A stretch of DNA of 64,000 bases. Origin: Acidobacteriota bacterium. Lineage in GTDB: Bacteria > Acidobacteriota > Holophagae > Acanthopleuribacterales > Acanthopleuribacteraceae. The notes under the pieces were generated by a model. The model made no database searches. It was given only the letters and a program-made list of their open reading frames with translations, and was not told where the DNA came from. The DNA lies in NCBI GenBank assembly GCA_020637335.1, contig JACJWC010000022.1, positions 1 to 64,000 of the forward strand. The letters run 5' to 3'. The position numbers and the translations under genes were made by a program. Positions 42,377 to 50,597 of the stretch are shown piece after piece (the stretch's first letter is position 1; each line of letters opens with the position of its first letter).

Positions 42377-45300
42377 TTAGAAAGAGAATTTCACACCGAA
42401 ACGGTAGTAGCGAGGTGAGGAGTAGGTCAACACTTCGCCGTAGGCGTCGTTGAGCTGGATATTGCCCAGGGACTCGATGTAGGTGCGCAGTTCGTCGACG
42501 TTACTGAAACGTGCAGAACCATCAGCATTGGTTACACCAGAGATGGGAATAACTTGCTCGTCGTAATCGCCACCTTGGGTGAAGGATTCGATTACAGAAG
42601 TAGCAACTTGCTCGTCGAACAGGTTGAATACGTCCAAGTACAGGTTGAGGCTGTACTTGCCAGCAATACGCCAGTCGTAGGCAACTTTCAGGTCGATGGT
42701 GGTTTGGTCCGGCAGACGGCCAGCGGAACCGCGTTGCAGCAGGTGATATTCACCGTAGCCACCCAGCGGGATGTTACCAGCAGCAGCGTATGCAGAGATC
42801 GGAGAACCAGTCAGGTAGTTGAACACACCGCCAAAGGACAGGCCCATATCGAAACGATAGAAGCCGTCGATTTTCAGGTTGTGCTCGTGGTCGTTACCCA
42901 GTTTACCAACGCCGTTGACCAGGGTGGTCGGAACGTCATAGGTAGCGGTGATGTTCGGGTCGGTTTGACCGTAGAAGGGCAGGTACAGACCGATGTAGTC
43001 ACCTTCCAGTTCAGACCAGAGGTAATAAACGTTGAAGGAGTAGTTGTTGGAGAAGGCGCGTTTCAAGCTCAGTTCGAAACCGGTGAAGTCGCGTTTGGGT
43101 TTGTTGAAACCAGACTCATCAGCACTGATTACGACGTGGTCGCCAGGACGGATAACGAATTCTTCACCGTTGCGGATGATGGATTCGCCTTGACCGTTCA
43201 AAGGATGAATGTCGTAGTTACCGCCCCAGGTGAACTCAATGTCACGGCCGGGGTTAGCGATGATGTAAGTGTGACCACCGTCGAATGAAACGTCTTCGAT
43301 TACGTCGAAGATGCCTTTGTCGATGTATTTGATGCCGGCAGACCAGTTGGGTTTGAATTCATATTCGAAACCAGCCAGGATCTCATCCAGGCCTTGGCCT
43401 TTCAGGTTGTCAGCAACCGGGGTGATACCACCAGAAGCGAACTCGTAACCGGGCAGGTAGTTGGGGTGAGCGGTGTTAGGCTGACCATCAGCACCGATCA
43501 TGAAGCTGGGATCGAAACCAGCAACGGTGCGTTGCTCATCCGGGAAGCTGGAGATATCCCAGCGCCAGTAGAGGCCCAGGGTCTCGTGACCGAATGCGCG
43601 GTTGTTGATGTCCAGAGGTACGGATTCATAGAACTTGCCATAAGAAGCGTACAGTTTGGATTTGCCGTTGCCGACTACGTCATAGGTGATACCCAGACGC
43701 GGTGCCCAGTTGGTGTCCAATTTGATCGCGGAATTGCCATTGTCATCTTGGATGTCTTGGATTTCGTAACGGATACCCGCTTTAACCATCAAGCGGGGAG
43801 TAACTTCCCAGTTGTCTTGCAGGAAGAATGCAGTGTTAACCGTATGGGTTACAGCATTCAGACCTTCGCTCAGCATGCGAACGATTTCACCTTCGGCATT
43901 GATCTCAGCATAGCTGCGAACGATGCGTGCGCGAGAGAAAAGGCCAGCAGAGTTGGCGCCGAACAGCTGAACGTAGAAACCGTTGTCGCCGTAGCTGCGC
44001 AGGGAGTCAAATTTGTTGTCTTCATAATCAATACCAAACTTGGCGTTATGGGTTCCGAAGAAACCTTCCAAGTTGGCTTTGATGGAGTCGCGTTTCATTT
44101 GTTGGTCTTGGTAGAAGCCCAAGCCACCTGCTTGGTAGGAAACACCAGCGCGCGGCGAACCGATTACAGCGGTGCCATAAGAAGCAGCGCTCAAGGGTTT
44201 GTCGACTTGTTCTTCGTTGTGTTGACCGACTTGCAGATCGAGGATCAGGCTGTCGCTCAGAACGGAGGTGTATTTCAACTGGAAGTTGTAACCACCGGTA
44301 TCGGTTACACGGTCAGAAGCCGCATCACCATTGGATTGGCGAGCTTCAGTTTCGCGCGGGTCACCGAGGACGTTGAAGACCAAGTTGTTGTTTTCATTGA
44401 TGTTGTAGGTCAATTTAAACGCTGAGGTCAACAGGTCGTCGTTGTTTTTATAACTGCCAGTGCGGAACGGATTGTACGAACGGTAGCTGCGCTCAGCTTC
44501 ATAGCTGTTGGGGTTCAGCGCGACGAAGTACCACAGTTTGTCTTTGATGAAATAACCACCCAAAGTGAAACCGTAGTCTTGTTCGTTGTTGCCCAAGAAA
44601 GTGGAGCCGTATTCCGGTTCTTTTGCGTCAGCATAGAAGTCCGCATCGCGGTAGTAGGCGAAAACGGTACCGGAAGTTTGGTTACCACCCGATTTGGTCA
44701 GAACGTTGACAACAGCGCCAGTGGAACGGCCGAATTCTGCTTCGTAACCACCGGTTTTAACTTGAACTTCTTGTACGAAGTCGAAGTTCAGGCTTTTGCC
44801 AGACAGACCGTATTCCAGGCCCGTGGTGTTTTGACCGTCAATGATGTAGTTGGATTCCGGACCCGAAGAACCGTAAACGATGATGCCGCCAGAACCGTCA
44901 TTGCCGGTTACACCAGGGGCCAGGTTGATCAAGGAGTTGATGTTCCGAGCTGTCGGCAACTCTTCGAAATAGTCATCGCTATAGGTATGACCGATGGTGG
45001 TCGAGGTGGAGTCGATGATAACGTCAGAAGAGGTTACGGTGATAACTTCTTCAACGCCGCCAACTTCCAGGGACGCATCATAGGTCGTGGTGGTGTCCAG
45101 GCTGACCCGGAAATTACCTTTGTGGGTTTTGAAACCGGTCAATGAAGCCGTGATTTCATAGTTGCCCGGTGGCAAAAGGGCGATGCGGTAAGCACCATCC
45201 CCGTCGGAAACCGCACTTCTTTTGCCGATCAGGTTGGGCGAAGTCACGGTGATGACGACACCCGGCAGAGGGGCGTTGTTGTTGTCCGTTACGATACCCT

Positions 45301-45379
45301 GCAAGTTACCGGTGGTACCGGCAAACATGTCCAGGCACAGTGCAGAAAGCAACAGCCCTACGAAGAAACTTTTTCGCAT
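42377..45379 (-). CDS. TonB-dependent receptor, Oar-like, with N-terminal carboxypeptidase-regulatory domain
   Basis: The 1000-residue outer-membrane protein has a signal peptide (MRKSFFVGLLLSALCLDMFAG) and a carboxypeptidase regulatory-like domain at about 20-100 (LQGIVTDNNNAPLPGVVITVTS). A plug follows (YFEELPTARNINSLINLAPGV... VQEVQVKTGGYEAEFGRSTGAVVNVLTKSGG), then a large beta-barrel ending in YYRFGVKFSF with the terminal Phe needed for barrel insertion. The Oar-like group is abundant in Acidobacteria and Myxobacteria and may import glycans or act in surface exchange. The ATG at 45379 follows GGAGGAAT. Codon choice is biased towards codons typical of strongly expressed genes, and the gene stands alone with its own terminator. 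Confidence 0.9.
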   Translation of the reverse strand: MRKSFFVGLLLSALCLDMFAGTTGNLQGIVTDNNNAPLPGVVITVTSPNLIGKRSAVSDGDGAYRIALLPPGNYEITASLTGFKTHKGNFRVSLDTTTTYDASLEVGGVEEVITVTSSDVIIDSTSTTIGHTYSDDYFEELPTARNINSLINLAPGVTGNDGSGGIIVYGSSGPESNYIIDGQNTTGLEYGLSGKSLNFDFVQEVQVKTGGYEAEFGRSTGAVVNVLTKSGGNQTSGTVFAYYRDADFYADAKEPEYGSTFLGNNEQDYGFTLGGYFIKDKLWYFVALNPNSYEAERSYRSYNPFRTGSYKNNDDLLTSAFKLTYNINENNNLVFNVLGDPRETEARQSNGDAASDRVTDTGGYNFQLKYTSVLSDSLILDLQVGQHNEEQVDKPLSAASYGTAVIGSPRAGVSYQAGGLGFYQDQQMKRDSIKANLEGFFGTHNAKFGIDYEDNKFDSLRSYGDNGFYVQLFGANSAGLFSRARIVRSYAEINAEGEIVRMLSEGLNAVTHTVNTAFFLQDNWEVTPRLMVKAGIRYEIQDIQDDNGNSAIKLDTNWAPRLGITYDVVGNGKSKLYASYGKFYESVPLDINNRAFGHETLGLYWRWDISSFPDEQRTVAGFDPSFMIGADGQPNTAHPNYLPGYEFASGGITPVADNLKGQGLDEILAGFEYEFKPNWSAGIKYIDKGIFDVIEDVSFDGGHTYIIANPGRDIEFTWGGNYDIHPLNGQGESIIRNGEEFVIRPGDHVVISADESGFNKPKRDFTGFELSLKRAFSNNYSFNVYYLWSELEGDYIGLYLPFYGQTDPNITATYDVPTTLVNGVGKLGNDHEHNLKIDGFYRFDMGLSFGGVFNYLTGSPISAYAAAGNIPLGGYGEYHLLQRGSAGRLPDQTTIDLKVAYDWRIAGKYSLNLYLDVFNLFDEQVATSVIESFTQGGDYDEQVIPISGVTNADGSARFSNVDELRTYIESLGNIQLNDAYGEVLTYSSPRYYRFGVKFSF

Positions 45380-45862
45380 TAGATTCCTCCAGATATTCCT
45401 TTGCCCCATTCAGGATCTTACAGACCTTTAATGGGATCAGAAGGTTGGTCCATCTATATCGATTCGGGCAGAATTGGAGATGGGCCAACAGTTGGGGGCA
45501 AAGCAGCAACAATTGTACCAAAGCGAATGACGGGGGCAAGCAAAATCCCCCAGGCACATGTCAGGTCCCTGAAAATTAACTGCTTTTGCTATCTCCAGAT
45601 TTGTTGAAGTGAGCAGGCCATTTGAAAATAATCTGCGGGCTCAAAGCTTTCCTTGAGGTTTCTTCCAATGCATTGAATCAATCGATTCAAATATTTGAAC
45701 AGAGCCCTGCCCTTGAACTTTTATTGAGATGAACGCAGGTAATGCGAGTTTTGTTTCACTTTGCTTGCCTTGGAATCGTAAAAATTGACTTACATACTTT
45801 TTGCTTAATTTTTTGACCCAGCCTGCCGATAACGCTGATGAACGCGCTTATTGGAGGTTTCT
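45380..45862. other. Intergenic region with divergent promoters
   Basis: These 480 bases separate the divergent TonB-receptor gene and the gene at 45863. I find no gene or RNA. A TTGACT at 45785-45790 in A/T-rich DNA could be a -35 element for the plus-strand gene, but no well-spaced -10 is evident. Confidence 0.4.
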
Positions 45863-46366
45863 GTGCTGAAAAGTTTTGTGGTTCTGCTCCTGAGTGGAAT
45901 GGTTTTGGGTCAAGCCGATGTACCGGGCCAATTTCGGGCAATAAAAGCTTTGATGCCCGAAGCTTCAACCGTTGCGGTAATTTTGGATGGTCGCGGCAGT
46001 AAAATTGAAGGTGAATTGGGTCAAGCCAGCTCGGAAAATGGGCTGAAGGTTGTTAAGGTGCCCATTCAGAGTATTCGCGACATGGCTGCGGCCCTGAATG
46101 CCGCCATGGCGCATAATCCCAATTTTATCTATATAGAAGATAGTGATGGCCTTGGCGGAAAGAACTCGATTAAGTTCGTCGCGAAAAGTGCGCTCAAGAA
46201 CCAGGTACCGGTGTTTACGACCCATCCCGATGCTTTGGATGCGGGTGCCTTCGGTCAGATGCAAAAGGGTGATGCCGGTTGGACCATCCTGGTCAATGGC
46301 AAGGTCAAGGATCAATACAGTATTGCCATCCCTGATGGCAACGACCGATTCCTGGTCCAAAACTAA
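45863..46366 (+). CDS. Exported protein related to ABC-type substrate-binding proteins (TrpX-like), shortened
   Basis: The 167-residue protein starts with a signal peptide (MLKSFVVLLLSGMVLGQA; GTG start with GGAGG five bases upstream). The body follows a periplasmic-binding-protein half-domain: STVAVILDGRGSK, then EGELGQASSENGLKVVKVPI, AAALNAAMAHNPNFIYIEDS, and VPVFTTHPDALDAGAFG. The pattern resembles PF04392 proteins, which are about 300 residues long, so only one lobe is present. No ABC transporter is nearby. It may bind a small molecule or be a derived stand-alone domain. Confidence 0.65.
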   Translation: MLKSFVVLLLSGMVLGQADVPGQFRAIKALMPEASTVAVILDGRGSKIEGELGQASSENGLKVVKVPIQSIRDMAAALNAAMAHNPNFIYIEDSDGLGGKNSIKFVAKSALKNQVPVFTTHPDALDAGAFGQMQKGDAGWTILVNGKVKDQYSIAIPDGNDRFLVQN

Positions 46367-46463
46367 AGGAGTAATTGCTGGCAGTTAAGCTGACTACCGA
46401 ACCCTAACTTGGGGAATCTGGAATTCTTCGCTATGATGACCCGCCAATAAGGCTCGGGAGGTC

Positions 46464-47321
46464 ATGGTGAAACCCATTTCGTTAAGCATTTTCTTCCTCC
46501 TTCTATTTGTGGGCTGCGGACCGAAACAGGTCCAGCATGCCCCATTGCTACCCGCTAACGATCATCTGCCGGCGTTGGTTCACAGTCTGGATGCTTCCGT
46601 TTATGTCCAGAGCTCTCAGGAATATACGGCACTGTGCCGCCAAACCTATCGCAATGCCGAGCGGGTTTTGGATGATTTATTGGCGAATGCCGAGCATACG
46701 GCCTTGCCCACGCAAAATCCCGATTCGGCACGGGCCTTACCCGCTGCGATCATCCTGGATTTGGATGAAACCGTTTTGGACAATGGCGGCTTTCAAAACC
46801 AACTCTTAAATGAGAATGTAACTTACACGCGTGCCAATTGGAATCGGTGGGTGGACAAAATGCAGGCTGGACTGGTGCCGGGTGCGCTTGCGTTTCTCCA
46901 ACTTGCCGAACAAAAGGGTGTTGCCCTTTTTTATATTTCAAACCGCTATCCAGAAACGTTTGAAACAACAAAACAAAACCTGATCCAGCTGGGCATCCCT
47001 TATGCGGGCGATGAGCATCTGCTCTTGCGCGGTGAACACAGTGATAAAACCGAACGCCGCAACGGGGTTGCGGCCCAGTACCGGATTGTGATGATGCTGG
47101 GTGACTCATTGGGTGATTTTGATGCGCGTTTTGATGCGACCGACCCAGTCCAACGCAATGCCGCGCTAGCAGACTATGACCAGCATTTTGGGCGCGACTG
47201 GTTTGTGTTGCCCAACCCCGTTTATGGTACTTGGCTGAGGTCCTTGGACAGTTTGGCTGATCAACCGCAAGAATCATTGACGGACAAAAAAATTCGCTGG
47301 TTGGAGGCCAGCCATCAGTGA
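46464..47321 (+). CDS. Class C acid phosphatase lipoprotein (e(P4)-like, HAD superfamily)
   Basis: The 285-residue protein has a lipoprotein signal (FFLLLFVGC, lipid-modified Cys about residue 18). The HAD fold shows the DLDETVLDN motif with two catalytic Asps, followed by FYISNRYPETFETTKQNL (Ser/Asn motif 2), and MMLGDSLGDFD for motif 4. It fits the Haemophilus e(P4) family, which dephosphorylates nucleotides and other phosphomonoesters at the outer membrane. GGGAGG precedes the ATG. Its end overlaps the convergent kinase gene by seven bases. Confidence 0.9.
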   Translation: MVKPISLSIFFLLLFVGCGPKQVQHAPLLPANDHLPALVHSLDASVYVQSSQEYTALCRQTYRNAERVLDDLLANAEHTALPTQNPDSARALPAAIILDLDETVLDNGGFQNQLLNENVTYTRANWNRWVDKMQAGLVPGALAFLQLAEQKGVALFYISNRYPETFETTKQNLIQLGIPYAGDEHLLLRGEHSDKTERRNGVAAQYRIVMMLGDSLGDFDARFDATDPVQRNAALADYDQHFGRDWFVLPNPVYGTWLRSLDSLADQPQESLTDKKIRWLEASHQ

Positions 47322-49336
47322 ATGGGGTTGAGAATCGCGTCCAATCGGCTCAGGATTTCATGAATGGGAATTATTTGAAATTCGCGTGCATGGTTTTTTA
47401 GCTCGATTGCCGATTGAACCCATTCGGAGAAATGCCGCTTTTCGCCTTCCAAATAAAGGGCATCTGCAAATTGGCTAATATCGCCCATGATCATGGATTC
47501 GCGCACTTCGATGAGCCATTTGCCCAAATCGCGGTTGATCGGTACAGACTCGCCAGTTTGTCCCGTTTGGGTTGGCGGGGCGGGTGCGTCCTCTTGGCTG
47601 GTTTCACCAGCGGGGTCCAGGTAGCGGGCCAACATGTCAAAAAGCGTCTCGCGGGTAATGGGTTTGCATAACATATCCTTGCAGCCAGCCGCCTGCGCGC
47701 GTTTTTGATCCTCAACCAGGGCATTCGCAGTGAGCGCAATAATGGGTGTTTCGCCAAACCAGTCGGAGCGGGTCAACGTCTCAGTGGCTTCATACCCATC
47801 CATAATCGGCATGCGCATATCCATGAGGACCAGGTGCGGTTTGAGTCGTTCGGCCATATCAATGGCTTCGCGTCCATTGTTGGCACAGAAGACCTGAACA
47901 CCGGTCGGTTCAAGAAATTTCTGGATCAGGACCTGGTTCATGACTACATCTTCAGCCAAAAGGATTTTGACATTGGAGCCCATGGCTTGGAGCCGGTCTC
48001 GTGAAGACTTTTGGGGGGCAGGATTGACCAAAGCCGCCCGGCGCTGAATGATTTTGACCTGTGGAATTTCGACCAAAAAAACACTGCCCTGACCCGGATT
48101 GGACCGTTTAATCGAGATGCTCCCGCCCATCATTACGACCAAGCGTTTGGTAATTGCCAAGCCCAATCCCGTGCCCTGGAAACGGCTTGGATCCTGGCCG
48201 TGTTTCTGCACAAAGGCATCGAAAATGATGGCTTGGGAAGCGGGCGGAATGCCAATCCCGGAATCTTCCACTTCTAGTTCCAAATCAATACCATCCTCGC
48301 CATTGGGCCGCCCGCGCACGGCCATGCGCACGTAGCCTTTTTCGGTGAATTTAATGGCATTGCCGACCAAATTAATTAGGACCTGACGGATTCGGGCGGC
48401 ATCTAAATGCAGGATTGCCGGTAAATTGGGGTCGACCAATATCTGAAAATCCACTTTTTTGCGTTCTGCGTGAAATTGGTAGATGCGGCCCACTTCCCCG
48501 AACAATTCCACCAAATTGACAGACCGGTAATTGAGATCCAATGCGCCGGCTTCAATTTTGGAGAGGTCTAGAACGTCGTTTATGAGTGCCAATAGACCGC
48601 GCCCGCTGGCCGTAATCGCATCGAGATACTCGCGTTCCTGATCGTTACGCGCCTTATCACTCAGAATTTGAGAAAAGCCCAGGATGGCATTGAGTGGGGT
48701 GCGAAATTCGTGGCTGATATTAGCTAAAAACTCACTTTTGGCTCGATTAGCCGATTCAGCCTGCTCTTTGGCTGATTTCAATTTTTGTTCATAAGACTTG
48801 CGCTCCGAAATATCGCGAATAAAAACGATGTACAGCGGGGAATTGTCTTGAAGGGTTTTGCTGCATGAAACTTCTGCCGCAAATTCAGCGCCCTCCAACC
48901 GCCGTGCTTCAAGTTCGCGAAATGTCCCGGGCGCGCTATTGGCCAGATAATTGGATAACCTTTCGCCCTGAGGATCCAGATCGGGTATCAACTCACCGAT
49001 ACGCAAATCGCCAATGTTTACCTTATCGCCTAGCTGAAAAATGCTGGCAGCGGCATGGTTGATGGACTCGAGCCAACCCTCACGGGTGAAGGTTAAAATG
49101 CCATCGATCACGTGATCCAATAACAATTGTATTCGGGCTTGGCTTTGTTCCAGGTTTTTGCGGTTAAGTTCCAGGAGTTCCTGCGACATAAGTTCCAGGG
49201 TTCGGCTGGCCAAGCGTCGCTCATTATCCTGTTCCTCATAGGTTTGATTGACCTGTTCGATCAAAGCACTCAAGCGCTCATCAAAATCCCGAAAGCGGTC
49301 AGCTTTTTTGAGTTGGCGCTCTAATAAACGATGCAT
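47315..49336 (-). CDS. PAS hybrid histidine kinase with receiver and C-terminal extension
   Basis: The 673-residue cytoplasmic protein has a coiled coil at about 1-65, a PAS domain at about 70-185 ([25 protein letters not shown]), and HisKA with H209 in [17 protein letters not shown]. HATPase motifs are [20 protein letters not shown] and [10 protein letters not shown] receiver begins near residue 450 ([20 protein letters not shown]), with phospho-acceptor Asp in VLMDMRMP (about 505). The last 100 residues have no His in HPt context and look degenerate. The start codon overlaps the FIST gene stop (TAATG), suggesting that FIST and kinase act as a pair. Confidence 0.93.
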   Translation of the reverse strand: MHRLLERQLKKADRFRDFDERLSALIEQVNQTYEEQDNERRLASRTLELMSQELLELNRKNLEQSQARIQLLLDHVIDGILTFTREGWLESINHAAASIFQLGDKVNIGDLRIGELIPDLDPQGERLSNYLANSAPGTFRELEARRLEGAEFAAEVSCSKTLQDNSPLYIVFIRDISERKSYEQKLKSAKEQAESANRAKSEFLANISHEFRTPLNAILGFSQILSDKARNDQEREYLDAITASGRGLLALINDVLDLSKIEAGALDLNYRSVNLVELFGEVGRIYQFHAERKKVDFQILVDPNLPAILHLDAARIRQVLINLVGNAIKFTEKGYVRMAVRGRPNGEDGIDLELEVEDSGIGIPPASQAIIFDAFVQKHGQDPSRFQGTGLGLAITKRLVVMMGGSISIKRSNPGQGSVFLVEIPQVKIIQRRAALVNPAPQKSSRDRLQAMGSNVKILLAEDVVMNQVLIQKFLEPTGVQVFCANNGREAIDMAERLKPHLVLMDMRMPIMDGYEATETLTRSDWFGETPIIALTANALVEDQKRAQAAGCKDMLCKPITRETLFDMLARYLDPAGETSQEDAPAPPTQTGQTGESVPINRDLGKWLIEVRESMIMGDISQFADALYLEGEKRHFSEWVQSAIELKNHAREFQIIPIHEILSRLDAILNPIH

Positions 49337-50463
49337 TAAACAGCCTCAGAAATTAAAGTGATTGTCATCGTTTGATTGTGGAGGCTGCACTGTTTGGCAT
49401 GGACATGCGGCGAAATTTCGCCATAGGAATAAAATCCAATGGAAGCGTATCCCGGTCCCAAAATTTCTTGAACGGCTTCCACCTCATCTGCGGTCCGTTG
49501 ACCGAGAATCATTTTTCGGCCCACACAGCTGATCAAAATCGCTAGCCCTTCTGGATGCGCACTTTTTTGGGCCGCGATGCGAGCCGCCTGACCTGCACCG
49601 TCGATGATGTGGTCAAAATTGGCGCGCATCAACTGCGCTGTAAAACCTTGGGGCACATCGCCCGCAAAGGTCATACTGCGTGTGTTTTCGTCGACCTGAA
49701 GCACGGTGCGAACCACGCCATCTTCTGCGTTTCCGGCATAGACATTGAGCGGAAAAAGCAGGGCACTAGCTGGCAGTTTGTCTGCGTCTTCGGCCAGGTA
49801 GACCTTGTACAGGTCCAAGGCCGGTTTCCCATCCAACTCGTACAAAATATTGGCCTCAGATTTGGTAATGATGCGTTTGGGTCCAAACGCATCCCAACCG
49901 CCCACTGAGCCATGGCCGATCACCACAGGTCCGAAAAATCCGACCGCTGCAATGATATTGGGACGCGGCAGAAAACTACAGCCAACTCGAGTCTGTTCAA
50001 ATTGGCTGCCGTCGCCAGCTAATCCACCAACGATGGGAATTCCTTCGCCTAGCTCGCTGCGCAGCCCCTTGACCAACTCGCTGCCGTTAATATTCAAACC
50101 TTCACTGAGAATCAAAACGCCTTTGAGTTGCTCCTTGGCCAATTTTTGGGCCAATTTTCGGCCTGCCTGATGACTGCTTGAAGCCGAAGTGATTTCAATC
50201 CATTCGCTTTGAACCCACGCCTTTTCAAACCAAATGGCACAGGCCGCAATGCTGTTGTCCATGACCTCCCAATCCAAAATTTCTCCGGCGCTGGTGCAGC
50301 CAACCACGGGTGTTTGGGGAAAACGTTGGAGCAGGCTGCCGAGTACGCCCTCTTGCTTGGCTTGTCCAAAATACAAGACTAAATGGGCCGGTTGGCTAGG
50401 CATGGCTGGGCGCAGCGATGTCCAGCCCAAATCGCTGGTCCAATACAGCATTTCGATTTGCAT
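49336..50463 (-). CDS. FIST-domain sensor protein
   Basis: The 375-residue cytosolic protein contains FIST N (about 20-220) and FIST C (about 225-360) domains: PQTPVVGCTSAGEILDWEVMDNSIAACAIWF, PIVGGLAGDGSQFEQTRV, and a C part with GEISPHVHAKQCSLHNQTMTITLI. FIST proteins are predicted ligand sensors that bind small molecules, often amino acids, and couple to kinases. It lies upstream of, and overlapping, the hybrid kinase at 47315, so it likely supplies the signal input in trans. It is divergent from the hybrid kinase at 50598, across 134 bases. Confidence 0.92.
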   Translation of the reverse strand: MQIEMLYWTSDLGWTSLRPAMPSQPAHLVLYFGQAKQEGVLGSLLQRFPQTPVVGCTSAGEILDWEVMDNSIAACAIWFEKAWVQSEWIEITSASSSHQAGRKLAQKLAKEQLKGVLILSEGLNINGSELVKGLRSELGEGIPIVGGLAGDGSQFEQTRVGCSFLPRPNIIAAVGFFGPVVIGHGSVGGWDAFGPKRIITKSEANILYELDGKPALDLYKVYLAEDADKLPASALLFPLNVYAGNAEDGVVRTVLQVDENTRSMTFAGDVPQGFTAQLMRANFDHIIDGAGQAARIAAQKSAHPEGLAILISCVGRKMILGQRTADEVEAVQEILGPGYASIGFYSYGEISPHVHAKQCSLHNQTMTITLISEAV

Positions 50464-50597
50464 TTTGCCCCCAATGTTTCCCTTTTCGGATCAGGAGCCC
50501 AGGGAGTTTAATGCGTGTTTTGGGTTAAAGAACGGCCCAGTTGTGCCGGGGCGTCAACTTTTTGGAACGGGTTCCGATAGGATCGCTAGGAGGCAGA

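Noticed and set aside
43394..44425. Long open frame (343 codons) on the plus strand inside the TonB receptor gene, with others at 42554-43288 and 44579-45145
   Set aside because: They are antisense to a convincing gene with signal peptide and barrel, lack a recognisable domain, and arise from its biased codon use.
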